Assembly: GCA_022615275.1 (NCBI GenBank) | Contig: JAKEHA010000022.1 | Location: 1-22,190, forward strand | From: Candidatus Latescibacterota bacterium | GTDB lineage: Bacteria > Krumholzibacteriota > Krumholzibacteriia > WVZY01 > JAKEHA01 | Direction: 5' to 3' | Length of the DNA stretch: 22,190 nucleotides | Shown here: positions 16,195 through 22,190 of the stretch, one piece after another | Position numbering within the stretch: the stretch's first letter is position 1 | Layout: each line of letters opens with the position of its first letter | Notes under the pieces: model-generated | Told to the model about the DNA's origin: nothing | Seen by the model: the letters and a program-made list of their open reading frames with translations, nothing else | Database searches by the model: none | Made by a program: the position numbers and the translations under genes

Positions 16195-16266
16195 GCTGGG
16201 ATCTCCGTCGGAATCCGGGCTCGAGCTGCCGAGGAATAGGCGTAACTACAGCAAAACAAGGGCCAA
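16195..16266 (-). other. 72-base gap between lon and the GT9-like gene
   Basis: It contains the GGAG ribosome-binding site of the downstream gene at 16203-16206. I see no convincing terminator hairpin. A TTGTTT...TATTCC pair near its lon end has a 15-base spacer and is too poor to call a promoter. Read-through from lon is likely. Confidence 0.35.
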
Positions 16267-18627
16267 TCACTTCCAGAGAATGGTCTTGTCGATCGCCTCG
16301 GAGGCCCGGCTCATGGGCACCAACTTCAAGTCTTTCTTGATGATGTCCGGTATCTCGTCCAGATCCCGCCGGTTGGCGTCCGGGAACAGGACGGTCTTGA
16401 TCCCGGCCCGGTGCGCGGCGATGACCTTGTCCTTGAGCCCCCCGATGGCCAGAACCTGGCCTGTCAGCGTCAGTTCCCCGGTCATGGCGACGTCGTTTCG
16501 GGCCGGGCGGTCGTAGAGCAACGAGGCGATGGTGGTGGCGATGGCCACCCCGGCGCTGGGCCCGTCCTTGGGGACGGCCCCGGCCGGGACGTGGATATGG
16601 ATGTCGTAGCGGCTGAAGAACTCCCGGTCGGGTGCCTTGGCCAGGTAGTGCGACGCGATATAGGAAAGCGCCGCCTCCGCGCTCTCGCGCATGACCCCGC
16701 CCAGCTGGCCGGTCAATCGCAGGTGGCCCGCGCCCTTCATCTTGACCGCCTCGATGAATAGAATCTCGCCGCCGTCGAAGGTCTTCGCGAGCCCCGTCAC
16801 CACACCCACCATGGGGCGCTTGCGCGCGATCTCGCTGTGGTACTCCTCCTGCCCCAGGAACTCGGACACGGTCTTGACCGTGACCCGCACCGGGCGCTTG
16901 TTGCCTCCCGCGTGCCGGCGCGCCACCTTGCGACAGATGCTCCCCAGCTTGCGCTCCAGCTCGCGCACGCCCGCTTCGCGCGTATAGTGCCGAATGATGT
17001 GACGAAGCGAGTCGTCGCCGATCTTCAGGAGCTTGGGAGGAATACCGTTGTCGTCGCACTGGCGCGGGAACAAGTACTTCTTCGCGATCTCGACCTTGTC
17101 CATCGTGATGTAGCCGGGCAGCTCGATCACTTCCATACGATCGAGGAGCGGGCGCGGCACCGAGTCCAGTACGTTGGCGGTCGCGATGAAGAGCACCTTC
17201 GACAGATCGAAGGGAATATTCAGATAGTGGTCCTCGAAGGAGTCGTTCTGCGCGGGGTCGAGCACTTCGAGCAGGGCCGCCGCTGGGTCGCCGCGGAAAT
17301 CCGCGCCCAGCTTGTCGATCTCGTCCAGCATGAACACCGGGTTGTTGCTGCCCGCGGTGCGCATGCCCTGGACGATGCGCCCCGGGAGCGCGCCGATGTA
17401 GGTACGCCGGTGCCCGCGAACCTCCGCTTCGTCGCGCATGCCGCCCAGCGAGATACGCACGAATTTGCGCCCCATCGCGCGCGCGATCGATTTGCCGAGC
17501 GAGGTCTTCCCCACTCCGGGAGGGCCCGCGAAGCAGATGATGGAGCCCTTCATCGACTTCTTGAGCTTCTTGACGGCCAGGAACTCGAGGATGCGTTCTT
17601 TGACGCGCTCGAGGTCGTAGTGGTCCTCGTCGAGGACCTTCTCCGCCTCTTTCATGTCCAGGTTGTCGTCGGTGGAGATGCCCCACGGCAGGTCGAGGAT
17701 CCAGTCGATGTAGGTCTTCGAGACCGTGTACTCGGCGGCTCCGGGCGACATCTTCTGGAGCCGGTCGAGCTCCTTGATCGCCACTTCGCGGGCCTGCGGA
17801 GTGAGCTGGGCCGCATCGATCTTCTCGCGCAGTTCTTCGGTCTCGACGGTGCGGTCCTCGTCCTCGCCCAGCTCGCGGCGGATGGCCTTGAGCTGCTGGC
17901 GCAGGTAGTACTCGCGCTGCTCGCGGTCCATCTCCTTCTTGACGTCGGCCTGCAGCTTGCGCCCGAGCTTCATGACTTCCATCTCGTCGGCGAGGTAGCG
18001 CGCGAGGTTCTTCAAGCGCTCGGTGGCGTCGGCCTCCTCGAGCAGCTTCTGCTTGCGATCGAGCTCGATATTGAGGTTGGTCGCAATGACGTCCGCCAGG
18101 CGCCCACCTTCCTTGATGTTGTTGATGATGATCTTGAGTTCGTCGGCCAGCGTGTCCGACTCGTCGATCATCTTCGAAAAGGTGCGCACGACGTTCTGGA
18201 CGTAGGCCTTGTGGAGGTCGGTGTCACTCTCGATCTCGTCGAGCGGCCGCACCTTGCCCTTGAGGTACGGGACCACCTGCGTGATCTCGGTGAGTTGGAT
18301 GCGCGCGATCCCCTGCGCCAAGAGGCGCATCTCACCGTTCGGGAAGCGGATCATCTTCTGGATGTGGATGGCGGTTCCCACGCGATAGATGTCGTCGGGA
18401 CCCGGGTGCTCGGTCTCGGCGTTCTTCTGCGTGAACGCGCCGATGATTTTGTGCTCGGCGAGCGCTTCGTCGGCCAGGCGCAGCAGGTTGGGGTCGCGCA
18501 GGATGAGCGGCACCATCATGAGCGGGAATACCACCGCGTCGTTGATGGGCAGGATCGCGAGCTCGCTCGGGATGCTCCCCGTGCTGACGCCGGGCTCTTC
18601 GAACTCGAGGGTGCTTCTCGACTTCAC
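16267..18627 (-). CDS. lon: ATP-dependent protease La (Lon)
   Basis: A 786-residue LonA protease, close to the E. coli length of 784. The order is N-terminal substrate-binding domain (ELAILPINDAVVFPLMMVPL onward, about 20-220), coiled-coil/helical region (MDREQREYYLRQQLKAIRRELGE), AAA+ domain with Walker A GPPGVGKTS (K374) and Walker B VFMLDEIDK, then the peptidase domain with catalytic S691 in PKDGPSAG and K734 in GGLKDK, 43 residues apart as in E. coli (679/722). It degrades misfolded and regulatory proteins in the cytoplasm. The GTG at 18625-18627 has GGAG six bases upstream (18634-18637). Only 25 bases separate it from hsp20, so the two are very likely one transcript made from the promoter in front of hsp20. 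Confidence 0.97.
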   Translation of the reverse strand: MKSRSTLEFEEPGVSTGSIPSELAILPINDAVVFPLMMVPLILRDPNLLRLADEALAEHKIIGAFTQKNAETEHPGPDDIYRVGTAIHIQKMIRFPNGEMRLLAQGIARIQLTEITQVVPYLKGKVRPLDEIESDTDLHKAYVQNVVRTFSKMIDESDTLADELKIIINNIKEGGRLADVIATNLNIELDRKQKLLEEADATERLKNLARYLADEMEVMKLGRKLQADVKKEMDREQREYYLRQQLKAIRRELGEDEDRTVETEELREKIDAAQLTPQAREVAIKELDRLQKMSPGAAEYTVSKTYIDWILDLPWGISTDDNLDMKEAEKVLDEDHYDLERVKERILEFLAVKKLKKSMKGSIICFAGPPGVGKTSLGKSIARAMGRKFVRISLGGMRDEAEVRGHRRTYIGALPGRIVQGMRTAGSNNPVFMLDEIDKLGADFRGDPAAALLEVLDPAQNDSFEDHYLNIPFDLSKVLFIATANVLDSVPRPLLDRMEVIELPGYITMDKVEIAKKYLFPRQCDDNGIPPKLLKIGDDSLRHIIRHYTREAGVRELERKLGSICRKVARRHAGGNKRPVRVTVKTVSEFLGQEEYHSEIARKRPMVGVVTGLAKTFDGGEILFIEAVKMKGAGHLRLTGQLGGVMRESAEAALSYIASHYLAKAPDREFFSRYDIHIHVPAGAVPKDGPSAGVAIATTIASLLYDRPARNDVAMTGELTLTGQVLAIGGLKDKVIAAHRAGIKTVLFPDANRRDLDEIPDIIKKDLKLVPMSRASEAIDKTILWK

Positions 18628-18652
18628 CGATCACTCCGAAGTTGGAGGCGCG

Positions 18653-19126
18653 CTACTCGATCTCGACCCGGCGCTTGCCGGGATGATCGCCGCGCTTCTT
18701 CAAACGAATCTCGAGCAGACCGTTCGCGTAGTGCGTGGTGACACTTTCGCGGTCGACGGGAACGGGGATCCCGATCAGGCGCTGGAAGGGGCCGACCTGG
18801 ATCTCGAGGGCGTGGAACTGCTTCTTGCCGGGCGGGATCAGGTCCTTGCGCACGCCGCTGATGCGCAGGATGTTGCCGTCGGTGAACACCGCGATCTCCT
18901 TGGGATCCATCCCGGCGATGTCCATGATCACGACGAATTCGCCGTCGGTCTCGAAGACGTTCATGGCCGGCTCCCAGCCGAAGCTCGTCTTCATCTTGAT
19001 CTTGTGCTTGGCCGGCGTGTGCTCGGACATCAACATCTCGAGCAGTTCGCGGATGTTGTCGAACTCGCTCATGTCGAGCTCGCGAGACAGCGGCCACGCG
19101 GGGGTATCCGGCAACCTCGTGTTCAT
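18653..19126 (-). CDS. Small heat shock protein, Hsp20/alpha-crystallin family
   Basis: A 157-residue small heat shock protein, an ATP-independent holdase that keeps unfolding proteins soluble. The alpha-crystallin domain spans about residues 50-145: PAMNVFETDGEFVVIMDIAGMDPKEIAVFTDGNILRISGVRK, then FQRLIGIPVPVDRESVTTHYANGLLEIRLKK, containing the A-x-x-x-NGLLEI signature of the family near the end. A short N-terminal arm and a VEIE tail flank it. The ATG at 19124-19126 has AGGAGA eight bases upstream (19135-19140). It precedes lon by 25 bases, pairing a holdase with a protease. Upstream lie a sigma70-like promoter and the terminator of the preceding gene. I see no CIRCE inverted repeat. Confidence 0.95.
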   Translation of the reverse strand: MNTRLPDTPAWPLSRELDMSEFDNIRELLEMLMSEHTPAKHKIKMKTSFGWEPAMNVFETDGEFVVIMDIAGMDPKEIAVFTDGNILRISGVRKDLIPPGKKQFHALEIQVGPFQRLIGIPVPVDRESVTTHYANGLLEIRLKKRGDHPGKRRVEIE

Positions 19127-19195
19127 AACCCTACTCTCCTAGGCAACGAATGGCGCTAACCGTTGGCATCGCCGTGTATTACAGCGGTGGAAAGG

Positions 19196-19224
19196 ACTGT
19201 ACCGGCGCGGGTTTGCCGTGTCAA
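19196..19224 (-). promoter_or_regulatory. Sigma70-like promoter of hsp20-lon
   Basis: On the minus strand a perfect -35 TTGACA (19219-19224) is followed by a 17-base spacer and TACAGT (19196-19201), four of six -10 matches. Transcription would begin near 19188-19190, giving a 5' leader of about 63 bases before hsp20. It begins directly after the T-run of the upstream gene's terminator. No heat-shock sigma (sigma32) consensus is evident. Confidence 0.7.
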
Positions 19225-19262
19225 GAAAAGCGAGGGCCCCGCGGAGCGATTTCCGCGGGGCC
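19225..19262 (-). terminator. Intrinsic terminator of the upstream small exported-protein gene
   Basis: Arms 19252-19262 and 19235-19245 form a perfect 11-bp GC-rich stem (GGCCCCGCGGA with TCCGCGGGGCC) around a 6-base loop. Read on the minus strand it is followed by CTCGCTTTTCTT, a short T-run four bases below the stem. It lies about 37 bases after the stop at 19299. The plus side lacks a T-run, so it acts for minus-strand transcripts. Confidence 0.8.
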
Positions 19263-19298
19263 GAAGCGGCGAAACGGACCGCGCGCGCGACGCGTTCG

Positions 19299-19793
19299 CT
19301 ATCGAATCGTCGACCCCGGAACGCCCTTCTTGACCCCTTCGCCCAGCGTGGTGGGCGCCGTGGAGGGCACGCGCTGCGAGACGCCGCGCGCGTCGTCGCG
19401 CGCCGGGGCGAAGCCGGAGGAAACGTTGCGCGAGGTCTCCCACTCGACCACGGCACGCTCCTCGAACAGGAAGTCGTAGCGGACCCAATCCGCACCGTTG
19501 TCGCTGACCAGCACGTAGGTCCAGCGCAGATCGTCCGCTCCCACGGCTACGCGCGCATCGGGCTTTCCCCACGCGGCGAGCACGTCCCGATACCCCATCC
19601 CCACCACGACCTCCCCGCGCGCGATGGCGTCCTTGTAAGCGGGGTTCGGATTCGCGCGCATATAGTCGTCGCGAATGACGAGGATCTCCGGCGTCACGTC
19701 ACGACGCGGTGGAGTCACGGCGCACGAGGCGCACACCAAGGCAGCGAGTGCAAGCGCGAACGTTCGGGAGCCATAGCGGTGGCGGGGACGCAT
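19299..19793 (-). CDS. Small exported (lipo)protein with BamE/SmpA-like motif
   Basis: A 164-residue protein. Residues 1-24 are a basic start and hydrophobic core ending ALVCASC. C24 could be a lipidated Cys, but the position-3 residue of the lipobox is Cys rather than Leu/Val/Ile, so lipidation is uncertain. The mature part has VVVGMGYRDVLAAWGKPDAR (G65-M66 ... W75-G76-K77-P78), the 'GM...V...LG.P' pattern of the BamE/SmpA fold, then paired strands (RWTYVLVS, RYDFLFEERAVVEWE) and a disordered S/T-rich tail. The ATG at 19791-19793 is chosen for AGGAGG five bases upstream (19799-19804); the frame opens earlier, to 19862, without a signal sequence. Probably periplasmic or outer-membrane attached. 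It is not a standard BamE and its role is unknown. Confidence 0.8.
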   Translation of the reverse strand: MRPRHRYGSRTFALALAALVCASCAVTPPRRDVTPEILVIRDDYMRANPNPAYKDAIARGEVVVGMGYRDVLAAWGKPDARVAVGADDLRWTYVLVSDNGADWVRYDFLFEERAVVEWETSRNVSSGFAPARDDARGVSQRVPSTAPTTLGEGVKKGVPGSTIR

Positions 19794-19798
19794 GGATG

Positions 19799-19804
19799 CC
19801 TCCT
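19799..19804 (-). promoter_or_regulatory. Perfect Shine-Dalgarno fixing the start of the small exported protein
   Basis: AGGAGG on the minus strand, five bases before the ATG at 19791-19793. It decides between this ATG and an in-frame ATG at 19862 that has no ribosome-binding site. Confidence 0.8.
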
Positions 19805-19828
19805 GCTTTCGAACCACTTCCGGGAATT

Positions 19829-19848
19829 CCGCGCGAGAACTCGCGCGG
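19829..19848. repeat. 9-bp perfect inverted repeat upstream of the small exported protein
   Basis: CCGCGCGAG-AA-CTCGCGCGG has two perfect 9-base arms with a 2-base centre. It lies 36-55 bases before the ATG at 19793, in the only 140-base gap on this side. It may be a dimeric repressor operator or an RNA hairpin in the leader. No T-run follows on either strand, so it is not an intrinsic terminator. Confidence 0.5.
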
Positions 19849-19933
19849 GCGGCGAATGCCACGGTCGGGGCCGAACGTCCGCCGTCCTTGTTACCTAATG
19901 CACAAAGTGTCCCAACTCCGGGGACGAGTCAGG

Positions 19934-21460
19934 CTAGCGCTTGCGCATGAAGTGAATCGCGGAAACTCCGGGGAACTCCAACGCCTGACCGCGTACGTAA
20001 CGCTCACTTATTTTGTCGAGAACGCGGCCCTGCGGATCGTCGACCCACGTTCGCGCACGCACGTACCAGAACGAATCGCATTGCACGAAGAGATGCGCGA
20101 GCTGATCTTGCATCATCGATTCCGGCGCTCCATACACGTTCACGACCGGCGCGTCGGTGGTGGCATACACCTCGACGATCTGCCAGACGGTGGGTGCGAG
20201 TATGCACTCGCCCGGTGCGATGCGCGCTTCGATGGCGCGCACCGCCGAGCGCACGTCTTCTTTGGCGTAGCGCGAGTCGGTGTAATGGTTCCACAACGAC
20301 GCGGCGCACGTCGCCGCGACCAGCAGACCCGCCAGCGCGCGGCGCCAGCGCGCGAGCGAGGCGACGCCGAGCCCGATCAGCGCCAGGTACATGGGCAGGC
20401 CCACCAGCACGTAGCGAACGTTGAACGCCTTCGCGTTCTGCCAATTCAGGGCCAGCGTGGCCAAGAGCGGGATGCCGATGTAGAGCAACGGTTCGGCGAC
20501 CGCCCACCGCCCGAACGCGCGCGCGCCGCGCAGGACGCCGGACACGAGCAACGCACCGAACAGCGCGCACACCCAGGTGATCACCGCGCCGTGGCGCGCG
20601 AACACGCCCGGCAGCGAGGTGGTCTCGTGCAGTTCTCGTAGCGACGGCCCCAGCGTGAAACCCACGCTGTAGGCGAAGACCGCATACGGAACCGCTTCGA
20701 TGCGGAAAGTGGTGTCGCCGCGCAACCGCTCCGCAAGGTCGAGCTGGCCCGGGCGCACCGGGGTGGCGAGCCGGCCGAAGTCGACGAACGTGCTGACGCG
20801 GTAGATCCACGGGGAGATCAACACCACCAGGAGCAGCGTCACGGTCGCGAACCCGATCACGGTCGCGCGTGACACGCCGGCTCGTTTGAAGAACGAAAGC
20901 GCGTGCGCGGCATACGAGAAGGTGGCCGAGAAGTTCGAGAGCACGGCCGCGGCCGCGCACCCGGCGAGTGCCGCGGCGCGCGCGCGCGTCGGGCGTGCGA
21001 CCAGCCGGTCGACGCACACCGCACCCGCTGTGACGAACAAGACCGCGAAGGCGTAGTTGCGAAGCTCCTGCGAGTAATGCACATGCAAGGGGTTGATCGC
21101 GAGCAGGAACGCTCCCCACATCGCGGCCGCCGCACCGAAGCGCGGTCGCATCCACGCGAACAGGAGCGGCACGGTGGCGATACCCGCCAGCGCACTGGGG
21201 ACGCGCAACCAGCCGTCGCTGCGGTCCACGAGCCCGAAGAGGAACACCGCGAAGGCGTGCAGCGGGCCGTGAATATTGTGCAAGAGGAGCTGCCAGATCG
21301 GATAGCCCGGCTTCGGTGTAGCAACTTCGAGGGTGAGATACTCGTCGATCCAGAGGCTCTGCGCGCCGATGGAGAGGAAACGCAGCGCGGCCGCGAGCAC
21401 CACGATGGCAGCCAGGAGGACGCGCGGACGCCGTGCGTGCAAATGGGGTCCGGCGTTCAT
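19934..21460 (-). CDS. GT39-type membrane glycosyltransferase (ArnT/PMT-like)
   Basis: A 508-residue polytopic protein with roughly ten to twelve helices and a soluble C-terminal domain (about 400-508). SIGAQSLWIDEYLTLE near the N-terminus has the D39-E40 catalytic acidic pair in the first extracytoplasmic loop, typical of GT39/GT83 enzymes that use polyprenyl-phosphate sugars as donors. HNIHGPLHAFAVFLFGL and INPLHVHYSQELRNYAFAVLF are further landmarks (the latter is usually 'YsQE.R.Y'). It would transfer a sugar on the periplasmic face onto a lipid, glycan or protein. The ATG at 21458-21460 lacks a strong Shine-Dalgarno. It is separated from the main LPS run by the hsp20-lon and small exported-protein genes, so its target is uncertain. 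Confidence 0.85.
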   Translation of the reverse strand: MNAGPHLHARRPRVLLAAIVVLAAALRFLSIGAQSLWIDEYLTLEVATPKPGYPIWQLLLHNIHGPLHAFAVFLFGLVDRSDGWLRVPSALAGIATVPLLFAWMRPRFGAAAAMWGAFLLAINPLHVHYSQELRNYAFAVLFVTAGAVCVDRLVARPTRARAAALAGCAAAAVLSNFSATFSYAAHALSFFKRAGVSRATVIGFATVTLLLVVLISPWIYRVSTFVDFGRLATPVRPGQLDLAERLRGDTTFRIEAVPYAVFAYSVGFTLGPSLRELHETTSLPGVFARHGAVITWVCALFGALLVSGVLRGARAFGRWAVAEPLLYIGIPLLATLALNWQNAKAFNVRYVLVGLPMYLALIGLGVASLARWRRALAGLLVAATCAASLWNHYTDSRYAKEDVRSAVRAIEARIAPGECILAPTVWQIVEVYATTDAPVVNVYGAPESMMQDQLAHLFVQCDSFWYVRARTWVDDPQGRVLDKISERYVRGQALEFPGVSAIHFMRKR

Positions 21461-21489
21461 GACGAAACGACCGCCGCGCGCGCGATGCG

Positions 21490-21498
21490 TGGTATACT
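21490..21498 (+). promoter_or_regulatory. Extended -10 promoter of the DUF72 gene
   Basis: TGGTATACT fits the extended -10 form TGnTATAAT (TATACT at 21493-21498, TG at 21490-21491). No clear -35 is seen, as is usual for extended -10 promoters. It is 36 bases before the GTG start at 21534. The reverse strand of the same palindromic GTATAC core gives TATACC, which might serve the divergent GT39 gene, more weakly. Confidence 0.5.
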
Positions 21499-21533
21499 CG
21501 CTCCCCGCGACGCGCGCGTGGGAGGAACCATCG

Positions 21534-22190
21534 GTGTCCCTGGAATCCCGTCTCTACATCGGTCCCGCGGGATGGCAGTACGACGACTGGTACGGCACCG
21601 TGTATCCGTCGCCGCGCCCGCGTGGCTTCGACCCGCTCGCATACATCGCATCGTACTTCAGCCTCATCGAAATCAATAGCACCTTCTACCGCGTCCCCGC
21701 TCCCGCGACGTGCCGTCGCTGGGTCGAGCGCGTGGAGATTCACCCGCGCTTCCTGTTCACGGCCAAGGCGCACCAGTCATTTACACACCGCGACGACGCG
21801 AGTCCGTCCGAGCGCGCCGAGTTCGTCAACGCGATGTCGGTCCTGCAGGAGGCCGGCCGCTTGGGAACGATCCTGCTCCAGTATCCGTGGTCGTTTCGAT
21901 TCGCGGAGGCGTCGCGCCGCCGTCTCGAGGCGCTCGTGGCCGACTTGAAGACGCTGCCCCTCGCGCTCGAGGTACGCCATGGGTCGTGGGAGTCCGACGA
22001 CGCCCAGGCCTATCTGGCCGAACAGGCGCTGTGCGTGTGCGGCATCGACCAGCCCGTGATCGGGGACTCGCTGCGACCCTATCGCTACCGCGCGGGACCG
22101 GCGGGCGCGTACTTTCGCCTGCACGGTCGCAACTATCAGAATTGGTTCGCCGCCGACGCGGGTCGTGACGCGCGCTACGACTATCTGTAC
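21534..22190 (+). CDS. DUF72 (YecE-like) protein, N-terminal part
   Basis: A frame that starts at GTG 21534 and is still open at the window edge; 219 residues are visible of a family usually 240-300 long. YIGPAGWQYDDWYGTVYP (about residues 6-23) and YFSLIEINSTFYRVPAPATCRRWVERV are the opening blocks of DUF72, a TIM-barrel-like family. RFLFTAKAHQSFTH, TILLQYPWSFRF, LALEVRHGSWE and AYFRLHGRNYQNW follow in the usual order. GGAGG lies eight bases before the GTG (21521-21525). The biochemical function of DUF72 is not established. It is divergent from the GT39 gene across a 73-base gap and probably unrelated to the LPS genes. Confidence 0.93.
   Translation, partial: MSLESRLYIGPAGWQYDDWYGTVYPSPRPRGFDPLAYIASYFSLIEINSTFYRVPAPATCRRWVERVEIHPRFLFTAKAHQSFTHRDDASPSERAEFVNAMSVLQEAGRLGTILLQYPWSFRFAEASRRRLEALVADLKTLPLALEVRHGSWESDDAQAYLAEQALCVCGIDQPVIGDSLRPYRYRAGPAGAYFRLHGRNYQNWFAADAGRDARYDYLY

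Noticed and set aside
16837..18741. A 634-codon plus-strand frame opposite lon
   Set aside because: The composition is typical of antisense translation of a coding strand (E/L/V/R/D runs) with no recognisable family, while lon is unmistakable on the other strand.
19135..19195. RNA-thermometer-like pairing of CTTTCC (minus strand, near 19189-19195) with the hsp20 Shine-Dalgarno GGAGAG
   Set aside because: The CTTTCC lies between the -10 box and the predicted transcript start, so it is probably not in the mRNA; no FourU or ROSE-type pattern is otherwise evident.
19127..19234. CIRCE operator upstream of hsp20
   Set aside because: A TTAGC string occurs, but the TTAGCACTC-N9-GAGTGCTAA pair is absent.
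1..22190. Defence system, CRISPR, prophage or mobile element
   Set aside because: No direct-repeat arrays, integrases, transposases, toxin-antitoxin pairs or nuclease/helicase genes were found on either strand.

Overview
This window looks like a chromosomal segment from an uncultured, high-GC, diderm (Gram-negative-type) bacterium. The signs are a heptose/LPS-core locus with a lipid A flippase (MsbA), an O-antigen-ligase-like protein, GTG starts, and codons strongly ending in G or C. The combination (hsp20-lon next to LPS genes, several family-9 glycosyltransferases, a 'YLDPGTGSY' small protein with a sulfatase-like membrane enzyme) would fit a candidate phylum such as Eisenbacteria or a relative. 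That placement is a guess from memory, not shown by the sequence. I see no RNA genes, insertion sequences, CRISPR arrays or phage genes, and no gene-free stretch longer than 300 bases.

Layout. (1) Positions 1-3099, plus strand: a tightly overlapping trio made of the tail of a small membrane protein, a 470-residue methyltransferase with a large conserved N-terminal region, and a five-helix membrane sulfatase/phosphoglycerol-transferase-like enzyme. (2) Positions 3048-19126, minus strand: one 16-kb co-directional run, in transcription order hsp20, lon, a divergent GT9-like gene, msbA, waaF, rfaE1, rfaE2, two further GT9 heptosyltransferase-like genes, a WaaE-like GT2, two GT-B glycosyltransferases, a DUF3108 periplasmic protein and an O-antigen ligase-like membrane protein. 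Seven of its junctions are 4-base ATGA/GTGA overlaps. (3) Positions 19299-19793, minus: a small exported protein with a BamE/SmpA-like motif, with its own strong Shine-Dalgarno and an intrinsic terminator that abuts the hsp20 promoter. (4) Positions 19934-21460, minus: a GT39-type polyprenyl-sugar glycosyltransferase. (5) Positions 21534-22190, plus: the start of a DUF72 protein, divergent from the GT39 gene and cut by the window edge.

How it works together. RfaE1 and RfaE2 phosphorylate and nucleotidylate heptose to give ADP-heptose. WaaF and the other GT9 enzymes would add heptose-like sugars to lipid A-core on the inner face of the cytoplasmic membrane, and the GT2/GT4 enzymes would extend the core. 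MsbA would flip the product, and the O-antigen ligase-like protein would join polymer to it on the outer face. The plus-strand trio and the GT39 enzyme probably modify surface glycans further. Hsp20 and Lon form a protein-quality-control pair at the head of the run.

Most of this is recognisable envelope biochemistry. The least understood parts are the plus-strand trio (with a possible degenerate kinase-like region and a DEG-for-DHG change in the sulfatase-like enzyme) and the atypical GT9-like gene between lon and msbA. I did not find a clear, wholly new system.
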